Shown piece by piece: positions 25,388 to 35,515 of a stretch of DNA of 64,000 bases. A program made the position numbers and the translations under genes. This DNA comes from Martinezella hainanensis (GTDB taxonomy: Bacteria > Pseudomonadota > Alphaproteobacteria > Rhizobiales > Rhizobiaceae), in the NCBI RefSeq assembly GCF_900094555.1, contig NZ_FMAC01000004.1, positions 310,001-374,000 of the forward strand, written 5' to 3'. Within the stretch, counting starts at the first letter, position 1; each line of letters starts with the position of its first letter. A model generated the notes under the pieces. That model searched no databases, was not told the origin of the DNA, and saw only the letters and a program-made list of their open reading frames with translations.

Positions 25388-26731
25388 TTAACCGATAAGC
25401 TCAGCCATCGCCTGGCGGAATCGCGCGGAGATCGCCTCTCTCTTCGTGTGGCGTCCGGCTTCGACCTGCTTGCGGCCAAGAACCCAGACACCATCGACTT
25501 TGACGCCGCCGGCAAAGGTCCAGTGATCGAGGATGCGGTCGCCGGAAAGATAGGGCACTGCGCTCACATCGAGCGAAACGATATCGGCGTGATTGCCGAC
25601 GGCAAGGCCCGCCGGCGCCTTCAGGGCCGCACCGCCGCCGGCGAGCGCAGCGTCAAACAGCATGCGGGCAGTCGAGCCGCCCGGTGCTGCGATGACGTTG
25701 CGGGCACGGCGCGCCAGGCGCTGCGAATATTCGAGCTGCCGCAGCTCCTCAGGTACCGAAATCAGGATGTTGGAATCCGAGCCGATGCCGTAGCGGCCGC
25801 CTTCTTCCAGAAAGAGCGGCGCTTCGAAAACGCCGTCGCCGAGATTGGCTTCGGTGATCGGGCAAAGGCCGGCAATGGCGCCGCTCTTGGCCATGCGCCG
25901 GGTTTCATCCTCGGTCATGTGCGTGGCATGGATCAGGCACCAGCGCTCATTGACAGGCGCATTGTCGAGCAGCCATTGCACCGGGCGGGCACCAGACCAG
26001 GCGATGCAGTCTTCGACTTCCTTTACTTGCTCGGCGACATGGATATGGATCGGTCCGTCGCCGGCGACCGGCACGAGCTTTGCCAGTTCTTCCGGCGTCA
26101 CGGCGCGCAGGCTATGCGGCGCGATGCCGAGTTCGGCGCCGGGGAGGCGGCTCGTGACCGCGCGGCAGCCGGCCATCAGCGCTTCGAAGCTCTCGATGGA
26201 GTTGATAAAACGGCGCTGGCCCTCGATGGGGGCTGCGCCACCGAAGCCGGAATGGGCGTAGAAGACGGGGAGCAGTGTTAGCGCAATACCGGTTTCGGCG
26301 CTGGCGGCGCCGATGCGCTCGGCCAGTTCGGCGATATTGGCATAATGACTGCCGTCCTTGTCATGGTGCAGATAGTGGAACTCGCCGACGCGGGAGAAGC
26401 CGGCTTCCAGCATCTCCATGTAGAGCTGTGCGGCAACCGCCTCGACATGATCCGGGGTCATCGACAGGGCGAACTTGTACATGACGGTGCGCCAGCTCCA
26501 GAAGCTGTCATTGGCCGGGCCGCGGACTTCGGCAAGGCCGGCCATGGCGCGCTGGAAGGCATGGCTGTGCAGGTTCGGCATTGCCGGCACCAGAACATCC
26601 TGCCTGCTGTCGCCGGCTTCGGGTGCAACATCCGTCGCGATGGCGGCGATCCGTCCGCCTTCGAGGGTCAATCGTACATTCTCGTGCCATCCGTCGCCGA
26701 GCAGTGCCGAGCGTGCATGAAGTGTCGTCAT
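25388..26731 (-). CDS. hutF: Formimidoylglutamate deiminase
   Basis: 447-residue amidohydrolase. The first metal motif is in [14 protein letters not shown] (about 53-66), further ligands in IHIHVAEQ and [10 protein letters not shown], and the catalytic Asp region in [22 protein letters not shown]. These match HutF, which converts N-formimino-L-glutamate to N-formyl-L-glutamate and ammonia. That product needs formylglutamate deformylase (HutG), not encoded in this window. It is divergent from hutI across the HutC site. Confidence 0.93.
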   Translation of the reverse strand: MTTLHARSALLGDGWHENVRLTLEGGRIAAIATDVAPEAGDSRQDVLVPAMPNLHSHAFQRAMAGLAEVRGPANDSFWSWRTVMYKFALSMTPDHVEAVAAQLYMEMLEAGFSRVGEFHYLHHDKDGSHYANIAELAERIGAASAETGIALTLLPVFYAHSGFGGAAPIEGQRRFINSIESFEALMAGCRAVTSRLPGAELGIAPHSLRAVTPEELAKLVPVAGDGPIHIHVAEQVKEVEDCIAWSGARPVQWLLDNAPVNERWCLIHATHMTEDETRRMAKSGAIAGLCPITEANLGDGVFEAPLFLEEGGRYGIGSDSNILISVPEELRQLEYSQRLARRARNVIAAPGGSTARMLFDAALAGGGAALKAPAGLAVGNHADIVSLDVSAVPYLSGDRILDHWTFAGGVKVDGVWVLGRKQVEAGRHTKREAISARFRQAMAELIG

Positions 26732-26790
26732 GGTCTCACCCTTTCCTTTCGGACACGGAGTCCAAAATCCCTCTTGTCAGCCTTTCGATT

Positions 26791-26802
26791 ATGTATATAC
26801 AT
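26791..26802. promoter_or_regulatory. HutC operator
   Basis: ATGTATATACAT is a perfect 12-bp palindrome with the TGTA-N2-TACA core bound by HutC in other proteobacteria. It lies 60 bp upstream of hutF and 31 bp upstream of hutI, so one site can repress both directions. Confidence 0.75.
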
Positions 26803-26832
26803 TATGAGCCAACGAGGAAAGGCGTAAAGCTG

Positions 26833-28101
26833 ATGGGTGGGAATAATTTTTCCGAAGATGGCCCGAACGATGGCAGGGAAAACGGCGCGGCAAGCCGCGT
26901 GTGGCGTAATGTTCGCCTTGCGACCCTGAAAGAGGGCGAGACCCGGCTCGGCACGATCGAGAAGGGTGCGATCCTGATCAGGGATGGCCGCATCGTCTTT
27001 GCGGGCGGCGAAGCCGACTTGCCCGATACTTCCGGTGCCGAAGCGATCGATCTCGAGGGGCGCTGGGTAACCCCCGGCCTCGTCGATTGCCATACGCATA
27101 TTGTTTACGGCGGCAATCGCGCCCGCGAATTCGAGATGCGGCTGGAAGGCGCGAGCTATGAAGAGATTGCCCGCGCCGGCGGCGGTATCGTTTCGTCGGT
27201 CAATGCGACCCGTGCGCTTTCCGTCGATGAACTCGTTGCCGTTGCCTTGCCGCGGCTCGATACGCTGCTTTCCGAAGGCGTGACTACCATCGAGGTGAAG
27301 TCCGGATACGGTCTCAGCGTCGAATCCGAGCTGAAAATGCTGCGCGCCGCGCGCAAGCTCGGCGAGGTTCGCCCGGTTCGCGTCGTCACCTCCTATCTCG
27401 GCGCCCATGCCACGCCGGCCGACTACAGGGGCCGCAACGGCGACTATATCACTGACGTCGTGCTGCCCGGCCTCAGCCAGGCTCATGCCGAAGGGCTCGT
27501 TGATGCGGTCGACGGCTTCTGCGAGGGCATCGCCTTTTCGACGGCGGAAATCTCCCGCGTCTTCGATCTCGCCAAATCGCTTGGCATTCCGATGAAGCTG
27601 CATGCGGAACAGCTCTCCAATCTCGGCGGCGCGAAGCTTGCTGCCTCCTATGGCGCGCTTTCTGCCGATCACGTCGAATATCTGGATGAGGATGGCGTCA
27701 AGGCAATGGTCGCGTCCGGCACCGTTGCCGTGCTTCTCCCCGGCGCTTTCTATGCCATTCATGAAAAGCAGAAGCCGCCGGTCCAGGCGCTGCGCGATGC
27801 CGGCGTGCCGATCGCAATCGCGACGGACTGCAACCCCGGCACGTCGCCGCTAACCTCGATGCTACTGACCATGAATATGGCCGCAACGCTCTTTGGCCTG
27901 ACCGTGGAAGAATGCGTCGCCGGCGCGACGCGCGAGGGTGCGCGTGCCCTTGGGCTGCTCTCCGAAACGGGCACGCTCGAAGCCGGCAAGTCGGCCGATT
28001 TTGCCATCTGGGATGTCGAAAGCCTGGCGGAGCTCGTCTACCGCATCGGCTTCAATCCCCTCCATGCCCATGTCTTCAAGGGAAAAAGGTTCAATCGATG
28101 A
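26833..28101 (+). CDS. hutI: Imidazolonepropionase
   Basis: 422 residues from ATG 26833, downstream of GAGGAAAGG; an in-frame ATG at 26791 is part of the HutC operator and is rejected. Amidohydrolase fold with the metal motif [17 protein letters not shown] (about 88-104), substrate loop [17 protein letters not shown] and the C-terminal ligand in [10 protein letters not shown]. It opens the ring of imidazolonepropionate to give formiminoglutamate, third step of histidine degradation. Stop and hutH start overlap as ATGA. Confidence 0.93.
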   Translation: MGGNNFSEDGPNDGRENGAASRVWRNVRLATLKEGETRLGTIEKGAILIRDGRIVFAGGEADLPDTSGAEAIDLEGRWVTPGLVDCHTHIVYGGNRAREFEMRLEGASYEEIARAGGGIVSSVNATRALSVDELVAVALPRLDTLLSEGVTTIEVKSGYGLSVESELKMLRAARKLGEVRPVRVVTSYLGAHATPADYRGRNGDYITDVVLPGLSQAHAEGLVDAVDGFCEGIAFSTAEISRVFDLAKSLGIPMKLHAEQLSNLGGAKLAASYGALSADHVEYLDEDGVKAMVASGTVAVLLPGAFYAIHEKQKPPVQALRDAGVPIAIATDCNPGTSPLTSMLLTMNMAATLFGLTVEECVAGATREGARALGLLSETGTLEAGKSADFAIWDVESLAELVYRIGFNPLHAHVFKGKRFNR

Positions 28102-29633
28102 CCGTCGTTCTCCACCCCGGCTCCGTTTCGCTCGCGCAACTGGCGGCAATCTACTGGACCGGTGAGCCGGCCAAGCTCGATGCCTCCTTCGACGCAGGCA
28201 TCGCCAAGGCAGCCGCCCGTATCGCCGAAATCGCCGCCGGCAACGCGCCGGTCTATGGCATCAACACCGGCTTCGGCAAACTGGCATCCATCAAGATCGA
28301 CAGCGCCGATGTTGCGACGCTGCAGCGCAATCTCATCCTTTCGCATTGCTGTGGCGTCGGCCAGCCGCTGCCTGAGAACGTCGTTCGCCTCATCATGTCG
28401 CTGAAGCTGGTTTCGCTCGGACGCGGCGCGTCCGGCGTGCGGCTGGAGCTGGTGCGGCTGATCGAAGGCATGCTCGAGAAGGGCGTTATTCCTCTCATTC
28501 CGGAAAAGGGTTCCGTCGGCGCATCTGGGGATCTTGCTCCGCTCGCTCATATGACTGCGGTCATGATGGGTCATGGCGAAGCCTTTTATGCCGGCGAACA
28601 GCTGTCCGGCGCGGCGGCGCTCGAAAAGGCCGGTTTGAAGCCCGTCGTACTCGCCGCCAAGGAAGGCCTGGCGCTCATCAACGGTACGCAGGTATCGACC
28701 GGGCTTGCGCTTGCCGGCCTCTTCCGCGCCCATCGTGCCGCCCAGGCAGCCCTCATCACTGGCGCGATGTCGACGGATGCGGCCATGGGCTCTTCCGCCC
28801 CGTTCCATCCCGATATCCATACGCTGCGCGGCCATAAGGGCCAGATCGATACCGCCGCTGCCCTTCGCGGCCTGCTCGCCGGCTCGGTGATCCGCCAAAG
28901 CCATATCGAGGGCGACGAGCGCGTGCAGGATCCCTATTGCATCCGCTGCCAGCCGCAGGTCGATGGCGCCTGCCTCGATCTCCTGCGTTCCGTCGGCCGC
29001 ACGCTCGAAATCGAAGCCAACGCCGTCACCGACAATCCGCTCGTGCTTTCGGATAATTCCGTCGTTTCCGGCGGCAATTTCCATGCAGAGCCAGTCGCCT
29101 TTGCGGCCGACCAGATCGCCATTGCCGTTTGCGAAATCGGCGCAATCGCCCAGCGCCGCATCGCGCTGCTCGTCGACCCCGCGCTGAGCTACGGCCTGCC
29201 GGCCTTCCTTGCCAAGAAGCCGGGCCTGAATTCCGGCCTGATGATTGCCGAAGTGACCTCGGCGGCGCTGATGTCCGAAAACAAGCAGATGTCGCACCCG
29301 GCTTCCGTCGACTCGACGCCGACGTCGGCCAACCAGGAAGACCATGTCTCCATGGCCTGCCATGGCGCGCGTCGCCTTCTGCAGATGACCGAAAACCTCT
29401 TCGCCATTATCGGCATCGAAGCGCTCACCGCCGCCCAGGGTGTCGAGCTGCGCGCGCCGCTGACGACCAGCCCGGAGCTGACCCTTGCCATATCAGCCAT
29501 CCGCGCCGCCGTGCCTTCGCTCGAAGAGGACCGCTACATGGCAAACGATCTGAAATCCGCCGCAGACCTCATTGCCTCCGGCGCACTGAATGCCTCGATT
29601 TCAACCGACATCCTGCCCTCCTTGGAGATGTGA
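28098..29633 (+). CDS. hutH: Histidine ammonia-lyase
   Basis: 511 residues, family-normal length. The Ala142-Ser143-Gly144 triad that cyclises to the MIO electrophile lies in [12 protein letters not shown]. The catalytic Tyr is in VYGINTGFG (52-60), and the other signature [19 protein letters not shown] lies near 277-295. It removes ammonia from histidine to give urocanate, first step of the pathway. Start chosen at the ATGA overlap with hutI; hutU follows after 1 bp. Confidence 0.95.
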   Translation: MTVVLHPGSVSLAQLAAIYWTGEPAKLDASFDAGIAKAAARIAEIAAGNAPVYGINTGFGKLASIKIDSADVATLQRNLILSHCCGVGQPLPENVVRLIMSLKLVSLGRGASGVRLELVRLIEGMLEKGVIPLIPEKGSVGASGDLAPLAHMTAVMMGHGEAFYAGEQLSGAAALEKAGLKPVVLAAKEGLALINGTQVSTGLALAGLFRAHRAAQAALITGAMSTDAAMGSSAPFHPDIHTLRGHKGQIDTAAALRGLLAGSVIRQSHIEGDERVQDPYCIRCQPQVDGACLDLLRSVGRTLEIEANAVTDNPLVLSDNSVVSGGNFHAEPVAFAADQIAIAVCEIGAIAQRRIALLVDPALSYGLPAFLAKKPGLNSGLMIAEVTSAALMSENKQMSHPASVDSTPTSANQEDHVSMACHGARRLLQMTENLFAIIGIEALTAAQGVELRAPLTTSPELTLAISAIRAAVPSLEEDRYMANDLKSAADLIASGALNASISTDILPSLEM

Positions 29634-29634
29634 C

Positions 29635-31320
29635 ATGACCAACCCACGCCATAATATCCGCGAAATCCGCGCTCCTCGTGGTCCGGAGCTCAACGCCAAG
29701 AGCTGGTTGACCGAAGCGCCGCTGCGCATGCTGATGAACAACCTCGATCCGGACGTTGCGGAAAACCCGAACGAGCTGGTCGTCTATGGCGGCATCGGCC
29801 GCGCCGCCCGCACCTGGGATGATTTCGATCGTATCGCCGCAACGCTGAAGACGCTCAACGAAGATGAGACGCTGCTCGTGCAGTCCGGCAAGCCGGTCGC
29901 CGTGTTCCGCACCCACAAGGATGCGCCGCGCGTGCTGATCGCCAACTCCAACCTCGTGCCGCACTGGGCAACCTGGGATCACTTCAACGAGCTGGATAAG
30001 AAGGGTCTTGCCATGTACGGCCAGATGACGGCCGGCTCGTGGATCTACATCGGCACGCAGGGCATCGTGCAGGGTACCTACGAAACCTTCGTGGAAGCCG
30101 GTCGCCAGCACTACAACGGCAGCCTGAAGGGCAAGTGGATCCTGACCGGTGGCCTCGGCGGCATGGGTGGCGCACAGCCGCTCGCAGCCGTCATGGCGGG
30201 CGCCTGCTGCCTCGCCGTCGAATCCGACGAAACGCGCATCGATTTCCGCCTGCGCACTCGCTATGTCGACGAGAAGGCAAAGACGCTCGACGAAGCGCTT
30301 GCCTTGATCGACAAGTGGACGAAGGCTGGCGAAGCCAAGTCCGTTGGCCTGCTCGGCAACGCCGCCGAAATCTTCCCGGAACTGGTAAAGCGCATGAAGG
30401 CTGGCGGCCCGCGCCCGGATATCGTGACGGACCAGACATCCGCGCACGACCCGCTGAACGGCTACCTGCCGGCCGGCTGGACCGTTGCCGAACATCGGGC
30501 CAAGCGCGAAAGCGATCCGAAGGCCGTCGAAGCCGCCGCGCGTGCCTCGATGAAGGTGCATGTCGAAGCTATGGTCGCCTTCTGGGATGCCGGCGTTCCG
30601 ACGCTCGACTACGGCAACAACATCCGTCAGGTCGCCAAGGACGAAGGCTTCGAAAATGCCTTCGCGTTCCCGGGCTTCGTGCCGGCCTATATCCGCCCGC
30701 TCTTCTGCCGAGGTATCGGTCCGTTCCGCTGGGCTGCCCTCTCGGGCGATCCGGAAGATATCTACAAGACCGACGCCAAGGTGAAGGAGCTGCTGCCCGA
30801 CAACAAGCACCTGCACAACTGGCTGGACATGGCGCGCGAGCGCATCGCCTTCCAGGGTCTGCCGGCGCGTATTTGCTGGGTCGGCCTCGGCGATCGCCAC
30901 CGCCTTGGCCTCGCCTTCAACGAAATGGTCAGGAACGGCGAGCTGAAGGCACCTGTCGTCATCGGCCGCGACCATCTCGATAGCGGCTCGGTTGCTTCGC
31001 CGAACCGCGAGACGGAAGCGATGAAGGACGGCTCGGACGCCGTTTCCGACTGGCCGCTGCTCAACGCGCTGCTCAACACCGCTTCGGGTGCCACCTGGGT
31101 ATCGCTGCATCACGGCGGCGGCGTCGGCATGGGCTTCAGCCAGCATTCGGGCATGGTCATCTGCGCCGACGGCACGGATGATGCGGCCAAGCGCCTGGAG
31201 CGCGTGCTCTGGAACGACCCGGCGACCGGCGTCATGCGCCATGCCGATGCCGGCTACGACATCGCGCTCGATTGGGCCAAGCAGCAGGGCCTGCGCCTGC
31301 CGGCCATCCTAGGGAACTAA
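29635..31320 (+). CDS. hutU: Urocanate hydratase
   Basis: 561 residues from ATG 29635 (TTGGAGATG upstream). Diagnostic parts: the N-terminal [12 protein letters not shown], the NAD-binding region [14 protein letters not shown] near 163-176, and the active-site Cys in the [10 protein letters not shown] segment near 355-364. It hydrates urocanate to imidazolonepropionate using tightly bound NAD+. The start is directly after hutH, and hutD follows after 2 bp, giving a compact IHUD operon. Confidence 0.95.
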   Translation: MTNPRHNIREIRAPRGPELNAKSWLTEAPLRMLMNNLDPDVAENPNELVVYGGIGRAARTWDDFDRIAATLKTLNEDETLLVQSGKPVAVFRTHKDAPRVLIANSNLVPHWATWDHFNELDKKGLAMYGQMTAGSWIYIGTQGIVQGTYETFVEAGRQHYNGSLKGKWILTGGLGGMGGAQPLAAVMAGACCLAVESDETRIDFRLRTRYVDEKAKTLDEALALIDKWTKAGEAKSVGLLGNAAEIFPELVKRMKAGGPRPDIVTDQTSAHDPLNGYLPAGWTVAEHRAKRESDPKAVEAAARASMKVHVEAMVAFWDAGVPTLDYGNNIRQVAKDEGFENAFAFPGFVPAYIRPLFCRGIGPFRWAALSGDPEDIYKTDAKVKELLPDNKHLHNWLDMARERIAFQGLPARICWVGLGDRHRLGLAFNEMVRNGELKAPVVIGRDHLDSGSVASPNRETEAMKDGSDAVSDWPLLNALLNTASGATWVSLHHGGGVGMGFSQHSGMVICADGTDDAAKRLERVLWNDPATGVMRHADAGYDIALDWAKQQGLRLPAILGN

Positions 31321-31322
31321 AA

Positions 31323-31886
31323 ATGAAGCTGCTGCGCGCCAGTGATCACAAGCGCATGCCCTGGAAAAACGGCGGCGGGGAAACGGTGGAGATCGCCGTT
31401 TCGCCCGACGGCGCCGGGCTTGCCGACTTCGACTGGCGCGTCAGCATGGCGACCGTTGCCACGGATGGGCCGTTCTCGGTCTTTCCGGGCATCGATCGCA
31501 CGCTATCCATCCTTGATGGCGAAGGCATGACCCTCTTCATCGAGGGACGGCCGCCCGAACGTCTGACACAGGCAAGCGCGCCGCTGCCCTTCGCCGCCGA
31601 TGCGCCGACGTCTGCGACCTTGATCGACGGGACGATCACCGACCTCAACGTAATGACGCGCCGGGGCCGCTTCACGCATTCGGTGCGGCGCGTTTCGGTC
31701 GATGGCAACAGCGAAGTCGCTTTCGAGGGTGGGACTACCCTTGTCCTTTGCCATCGCGGCAATGCTGAAATCGAAGGCACGCCATTTGCCGCTGGCGATT
31801 GCCTGATCGTCTCGAACAAAGAGGCCGTAAGGCGCTCAATCTCGGGTACGGCGCAGCTCTTCTGCATCGCCATCGCGGCAATATAG
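31323..31886 (+). CDS. hutD: HutD/Ves family cupin protein
   Basis: 187 residues from ATG 31323. The HutD/Ves pattern is clear: start MKLLRASDHKRMPWKNGGGE (1-20), then DFDWRVSMATVATDGPFS and FPGIDRTLSILDGEGM. These are bicupin-like proteins. In Pseudomonas HutD fine-tunes hut expression, probably by binding a pathway intermediate. It is the last gene of the hutIHUD operon. Confidence 0.88.
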   Translation: MKLLRASDHKRMPWKNGGGETVEIAVSPDGAGLADFDWRVSMATVATDGPFSVFPGIDRTLSILDGEGMTLFIEGRPPERLTQASAPLPFAADAPTSATLIDGTITDLNVMTRRGRFTHSVRRVSVDGNSEVAFEGGTTLVLCHRGNAEIEGTPFAAGDCLIVSNKEAVRRSISGTAQLFCIAIAAI

Positions 31887-31963
31887 TCGGCTATTAATTG
31901 CCTTCGACTTGACACCTACTGAGCTCGGCTATCCTATTTCTGTGCCGCAGAGAGGATAGCCGC

Positions 31964-32626
31964 ATGAGCGACGACCAGATTCCCAATGACAGCAAGCTCA
32001 CCACCTCCAAGCGCCGCTGGGCGGCGGAGGGCAAGTTTCTGACGGGGCGTGTCAGCCGGCCTGAGACCGAGCGGCTGCCGCCGGGGCAGCATCTTGTCAA
32101 GAACTGGCCGGTGCTCGATCTCGGCGTGCAGCCGCAGATTTCCCTCTCCAGCTGGCGGCTCGATGTCTTCGGTTTCGTGGAAACGCGGCTCAGCCTCGAT
32201 TGGGCGGCTTTCCAGGCGATCGAGCAAAGTACCAAGATCAGCGACATTCATTGCGTGACGACCTGGTCGCGCTACGACAATCGCTGGGAAGGGGTTTCGA
32301 CACGCGATCTGCTTGATCTCGTCACGCCGACGGCCGAGGCGCATCATGTGTTGCTGACGAGCTATGACGGCTATACCACCAACCTGCCGCTTTCGGATTT
32401 CGCGGCCGAGGATGCGATCCTCGCCACCGCCTGGGAAGGCCAGCCATTGACCGGCGAGCATGGCGGCCCGATGCGTCTCGTCGTGCCGCATCTCTATTTC
32501 TGGAAGAGCGCCAAATGGCTGAGCCGCATCGAGCTCATCGGTGCCGACAGGGCCGGCTTCTGGGAGAAGAACGGCTATCACATGTATGGCGATCCCTGGC
32601 GGGAACAGCGTTACTCGGACGATTGA
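31964..32626 (+). CDS. Sulfite oxidase-like molybdopterin-binding oxidoreductase
   Basis: 220 residues, mainly one molybdopterin-binding domain. The molybdenum-ligand Cys97 is in DIHCVTTWSRYDN, and downstream HVLLTSYDGYTTNLPLSDF and GGPMRLVVPHLYFWKSAKW match the YedY/sulfite-oxidase fold. No signal peptide or haem domain is visible, so it is a short cytoplasmic variant. A GAGAGGA site lies upstream. Its reaction and substrate are unknown. It stands between the hut operon and an MFS gene with no clear link to either. Confidence 0.87.
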   Translation: MSDDQIPNDSKLTTSKRRWAAEGKFLTGRVSRPETERLPPGQHLVKNWPVLDLGVQPQISLSSWRLDVFGFVETRLSLDWAAFQAIEQSTKISDIHCVTTWSRYDNRWEGVSTRDLLDLVTPTAEAHHVLLTSYDGYTTNLPLSDFAAEDAILATAWEGQPLTGEHGGPMRLVVPHLYFWKSAKWLSRIELIGADRAGFWEKNGYHMYGDPWREQRYSDD

Positions 32627-32828
32627 TTTCGGCATGAGGTGCCGGCACGCGGCGTTGCCAAAGCAAGTGCGGCTAGGATCGCGATTTCTTTGTTACGATG
32701 CCAATTTTTGATGACATCGGTTCAGGTTGCGGCTTTGCAAGCCGCTGTCATGGGCGTATTCAATGATCGTATGATTGTTGCCGGCGACCTCCGGCCCGTT
32801 TGATCGCTAGTCTTTGAAATTTCGCGTC

Positions 32829-34268
32829 ATGACCCTTGCCAGGACCACAGAACAGCCTTCCGAAGACAGTTTCGGCCGGCAATCCCGCATCATCGCCTTT
32901 GTCGTCGCCGTCTCGTTTTTCATGCAGTTTCTGGACGGGACGATCATCACCACCTCGCTGCCGCAGATGGCGGTAAGCTTCGGCGTCGAGCCGGTGTCGA
33001 TGAGCATCGGCATCACGGTCTATCTGCTCACCATGGCGGCCTTCGTGCCGCTCGCTGGCTGGGCGGGCGATCGCTATGGCGCCCGGCGGGTTTTCCTGGC
33101 ATCCATCGCCATCTTCACCGTGGCGTCACTGTTTTGCGGCCTCTCCGGCAATTTGACCGAGTTCATCATCGCTCGTGCCGTTCAGGGCCTCGGCAGTGCG
33201 TTGATGACGCCTGTCGGACGCATCATCGTGCTGCGCAACGCGCGCAAGTCCGATCTCGTCAATGCCATGTCGATGATCGTATGGCCGGCGCTGACGGCGC
33301 CCGTCATCGGCCCGGTGCTGGGCAGTTTCATCACAACCTACCTGACCTGGCACTGGAACTTCCTGATCAACATCCCGATCGGCATTATCGGCCTTGGTCT
33401 CGTCCTGCGCTTCGTGCCCGATCAGCGCGAGGAAAAGGTCGCACGGCTCGATGTCGTCGGCTTCCTGCTATCGGCGGCAGGGTTGACCTTTTTGCTGGCC
33501 GGTCTCGAATTCGTGGTTCAGGGCACCACCGCACTCGTGGCCAGCGTCGGGTTGATCGCCGTCGGCGTGGTCTTTTCCGTTATTGCCACCCGGCATTTCC
33601 TGAAGGTCGACGAGCCCCTGCTCGATCTTTCCGCCTTCAAGGTGCAGACCTTCGCCATGTCGACGCTTTCGGCCGGAACGGCAAGCCGGGTTGCAATCAA
33701 CGCCACGCCGTTTCTGATACCGCTGCTTTTTCAGGTGGGCTTCGGCAAGACGGCGATCGAAGCTGGCACCTATCTGCTGTTCTATTTCGCCGGAAATCTC
33801 GGCATGAAGGCGATCACGACGCAGATGCTCAGGATCTTCGGCTTCCGCAACGTGCTCGTCGTCAACGGCCTGATTTCGTCGGCGAGCATTGCGGGATGTG
33901 CGCTTCTTTCGCCGTCGACACCTGATCTTCTGATATATTGCCTGCTATTTATTGCCGGCCTTTCACGATCGATGAATTTTACGGCGCTGAATACGCTGGG
34001 GTTTGCCGATATCCATGCCGCGCAGCGCAGTTCCGCCTCGACATTGTCGAGCATGTTGCAGCAGGTTTCGCTGTTGCTCGGCGTTGCCGTCGCTGCCGCC
34101 GTTCTCAATCTCTCGCGCACTTTTCATGGTGGGGAAACGCTTTCGCTCGTCGATTTCCGCTGGGCTTTCCTCGTCGTTGGCCTTATCGGTGCCATCTCCG
34201 CATTGCGTTTTATCAGTCTGCCGCATGATGCCGGCGCAGAGGTGTCCCGCCACAAAGTGAAGCCCTGA
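32829..34268 (+). CDS. MFS drug transporter, DHA2 family (EmrB-like)
   Basis: 479 residues from ATG 32829 (TTG 32814 is an alternative; neither has a good ribosome site). About 14 membrane helices. Helix-1 motif FMQFLDGTIITTSLPQM, motif A GWAGDRYGARRVF after helix 2, and motif C-like GPVLGSF mark the DHA2 family of proton-driven multidrug exporters. No EmrA-type adaptor or regulator is adjacent, and a 202-bp intergenic region precedes it. The exported compound is unknown. Confidence 0.88.
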   Translation: MTLARTTEQPSEDSFGRQSRIIAFVVAVSFFMQFLDGTIITTSLPQMAVSFGVEPVSMSIGITVYLLTMAAFVPLAGWAGDRYGARRVFLASIAIFTVASLFCGLSGNLTEFIIARAVQGLGSALMTPVGRIIVLRNARKSDLVNAMSMIVWPALTAPVIGPVLGSFITTYLTWHWNFLINIPIGIIGLGLVLRFVPDQREEKVARLDVVGFLLSAAGLTFLLAGLEFVVQGTTALVASVGLIAVGVVFSVIATRHFLKVDEPLLDLSAFKVQTFAMSTLSAGTASRVAINATPFLIPLLFQVGFGKTAIEAGTYLLFYFAGNLGMKAITTQMLRIFGFRNVLVVNGLISSASIAGCALLSPSTPDLLIYCLLFIAGLSRSMNFTALNTLGFADIHAAQRSSASTLSSMLQQVSLLLGVAVAAAVLNLSRTFHGGETLSLVDFRWAFLVVGLIGAISALRFISLPHDAGAEVSRHKVKP

Positions 34269-34372
34269 TCAAAACCTTCAAATTCTTAACGATATTGACA
34301 GGCAAGCCGCTGTAAAAATGGCTCGCCAATTCCCATATGAAAATCGCGTCAACTCCCACAGGAGCCAGTCCC

Positions 34373-34678
34373 ATGCTGCTCAGAACCCTCGCCATCTCCG
34401 CTCTCGTTCTCGGCGTTTCCAGCGCTGCCATGGCGGAGCAGGTGCACAAGCATCATCCCAAGCGCGTCAATGTCGAGGCGTTCCAGGCCGATGTCGGCGG
34501 TGTCGATCATTCGAAGGATGCAATCCTGCCGGATGGCACGATCAATACCGACCCATCCGTGACCGGCCCGATCCGCGCCGGCGACTCCATGTCTCGCCTG
34601 CAATGCGCTGCTGCTCCGAATGCTGTCGGCGTGCGTTCGAACACGTTTGCGGCAGGTCCTTCCTCGCTTTGCCCGTAA
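34373..34678 (+). CDS. Small secreted protein of unknown function
   Basis: 101 residues from ATG 34373, with AGGAG 8 bp upstream; a longer in-frame start at 34337 lacks one. A signal peptide spans about 1-22 (MLLRTLAISALVLGVSSAAMA). The mature part is hydrophilic and His/Lys-rich at first (EQVHKHHPKR), then ends with two cysteines (LQCAAAPN and SSLCP) that could form a disulfide. No family recognised. It is convergent with the VapC gene. Confidence 0.65.
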   Translation: MLLRTLAISALVLGVSSAAMAEQVHKHHPKRVNVEAFQADVGGVDHSKDAILPDGTINTDPSVTGPIRAGDSMSRLQCAAAPNAVGVRSNTFAAGPSSLCP

Positions 34679-34721
34679 CAGCAAGATCGCATCGAGCTGG
34701 CCGCGGCTCCGTTGGGGCGGC

Positions 34722-35117
34722 TTAGGCCAGTTCGATGTCCGTCCGCCCGAGCCGGTCGCTTTTTGATAATAGCGGCTGGCGATAATAGCGAGCGCAGGCA
34801 TAGGTCATGCAATCGTCCAGGCTGAGGCGTTCCAGCTGGCCGCCTTGGCCGTAGCGCTCGTAAGCTTCGATCGCCAATATGGCGGCACGGGGCGGCACGG
34901 CGAGCAGCTGAATATTCATCAGTTGCAGGAACGTGCGCACCGCTTCGCCGGCCTCGGTCGGCGACAATCCCAAAGCGTCGGCGACCAGGATTGCGGCGTT
35001 CGTTGCGACGAGCGGCGAGGTCATTCGTGCCGTTGCCGGCTGCATGCGAATGGCGAAGGCGCGCGCCTCCTCTTCGTCGGTCATCATCGCCGACAGCACC
35101 GAAGCATCGATGAACAT
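34722..35117 (-). CDS. vapC: VapC-like PIN-domain toxin with altered acidic residue
   Basis: 131 residues from the ATG at 35117, which overlaps the antitoxin stop by one base (TGATG). PIN-domain endoribonuclease fold: D4 in MFIDAS, the antepenultimate acidic residues in LSLDDCMTYACAR, and the C-terminal SKSDRLGRTDIE. At the position where relatives have the second acidic residue (usually SPL...WET), this protein has TSPLVATNAAI, with Asn40. VapC toxins cut tRNA or rRNA when freed from VapB. The substitution may weaken activity. Confidence 0.85.
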   Translation of the reverse strand: MFIDASVLSAMMTDEEEARAFAIRMQPATARMTSPLVATNAAILVADALGLSPTEAGEAVRTFLQLMNIQLLAVPPRAAILAIEAYERYGQGGQLERLSLDDCMTYACARYYRQPLLSKSDRLGRTDIELA

Positions 35118-35344
35118 CAAATCTCTCCCGCGGCGCCGGAGCTCTCGCCCTTGGAGATGGCCTTCTGCTTGAGATTGCGGCAGAAGGCGACGGCGACGTC
35201 GGCGAGAGCCGGTTTGGTCAGTTCCTCGTCCAACGCCTTCTGCAAGGCCAGCCGCACGGCTTCCGTCTTGGTTGGGGCCTTGGTCAGCGCCTGATAGCGC
35301 CGCGCCAGCCGGTCGATGGCGTCATCCTTGATGTAAAGCGGCAT
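35117..35344 (-). CDS. vapB: VapB-like antitoxin
   Basis: 75 residues from ATG 35344 (AAGGGAT upstream). The start MPLYIKDDAIDRLARRYQAL and then KTEAVRLALQKAL match the PSK/Rv0623-type antitoxins, with a short N-terminal DNA-binding part and a C-terminal tail that blocks the toxin. It is immediately upstream of and coupled to vapC. A near-perfect 18-bp palindrome 19 bp upstream is the likely autoregulatory operator. Confidence 0.85.
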   Translation of the reverse strand: MPLYIKDDAIDRLARRYQALTKAPTKTEAVRLALQKALDEELTKPALADVAVAFCRNLKQKAISKGESSGAAGEI

Positions 35345-35362
35345 TGGAATATCCCTTTTGAT

Positions 35363-35380
35363 CCTATGGATATCCTTAGG
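35363..35380. promoter_or_regulatory. Putative VapBC operator
   Basis: CCTATGGATATCCTTAGG is palindromic at 16 of 18 positions around GGATATCC and lies just upstream of the vapB ribosome site, where a VapBC complex would autorepress. Confidence 0.5.
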
Positions 35381-35515
35381 GTCTCTCCGCGATGAGGGCA
35401 ACCGCATCTGCTGCCAGTTTTGTGTTCAGTGCCGTGCGATATTTAGATGACGATCATCATCTAACGTGATAGGACTCGGACAAAGATACCGTTTACTGAC
35501 CCGCGAGGAGTTGTC

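Noticed and set aside
26728..27762. 344-codon minus-strand frame across hutI
   Set aside because: It runs through the HutC operator and hutI with no protein character.
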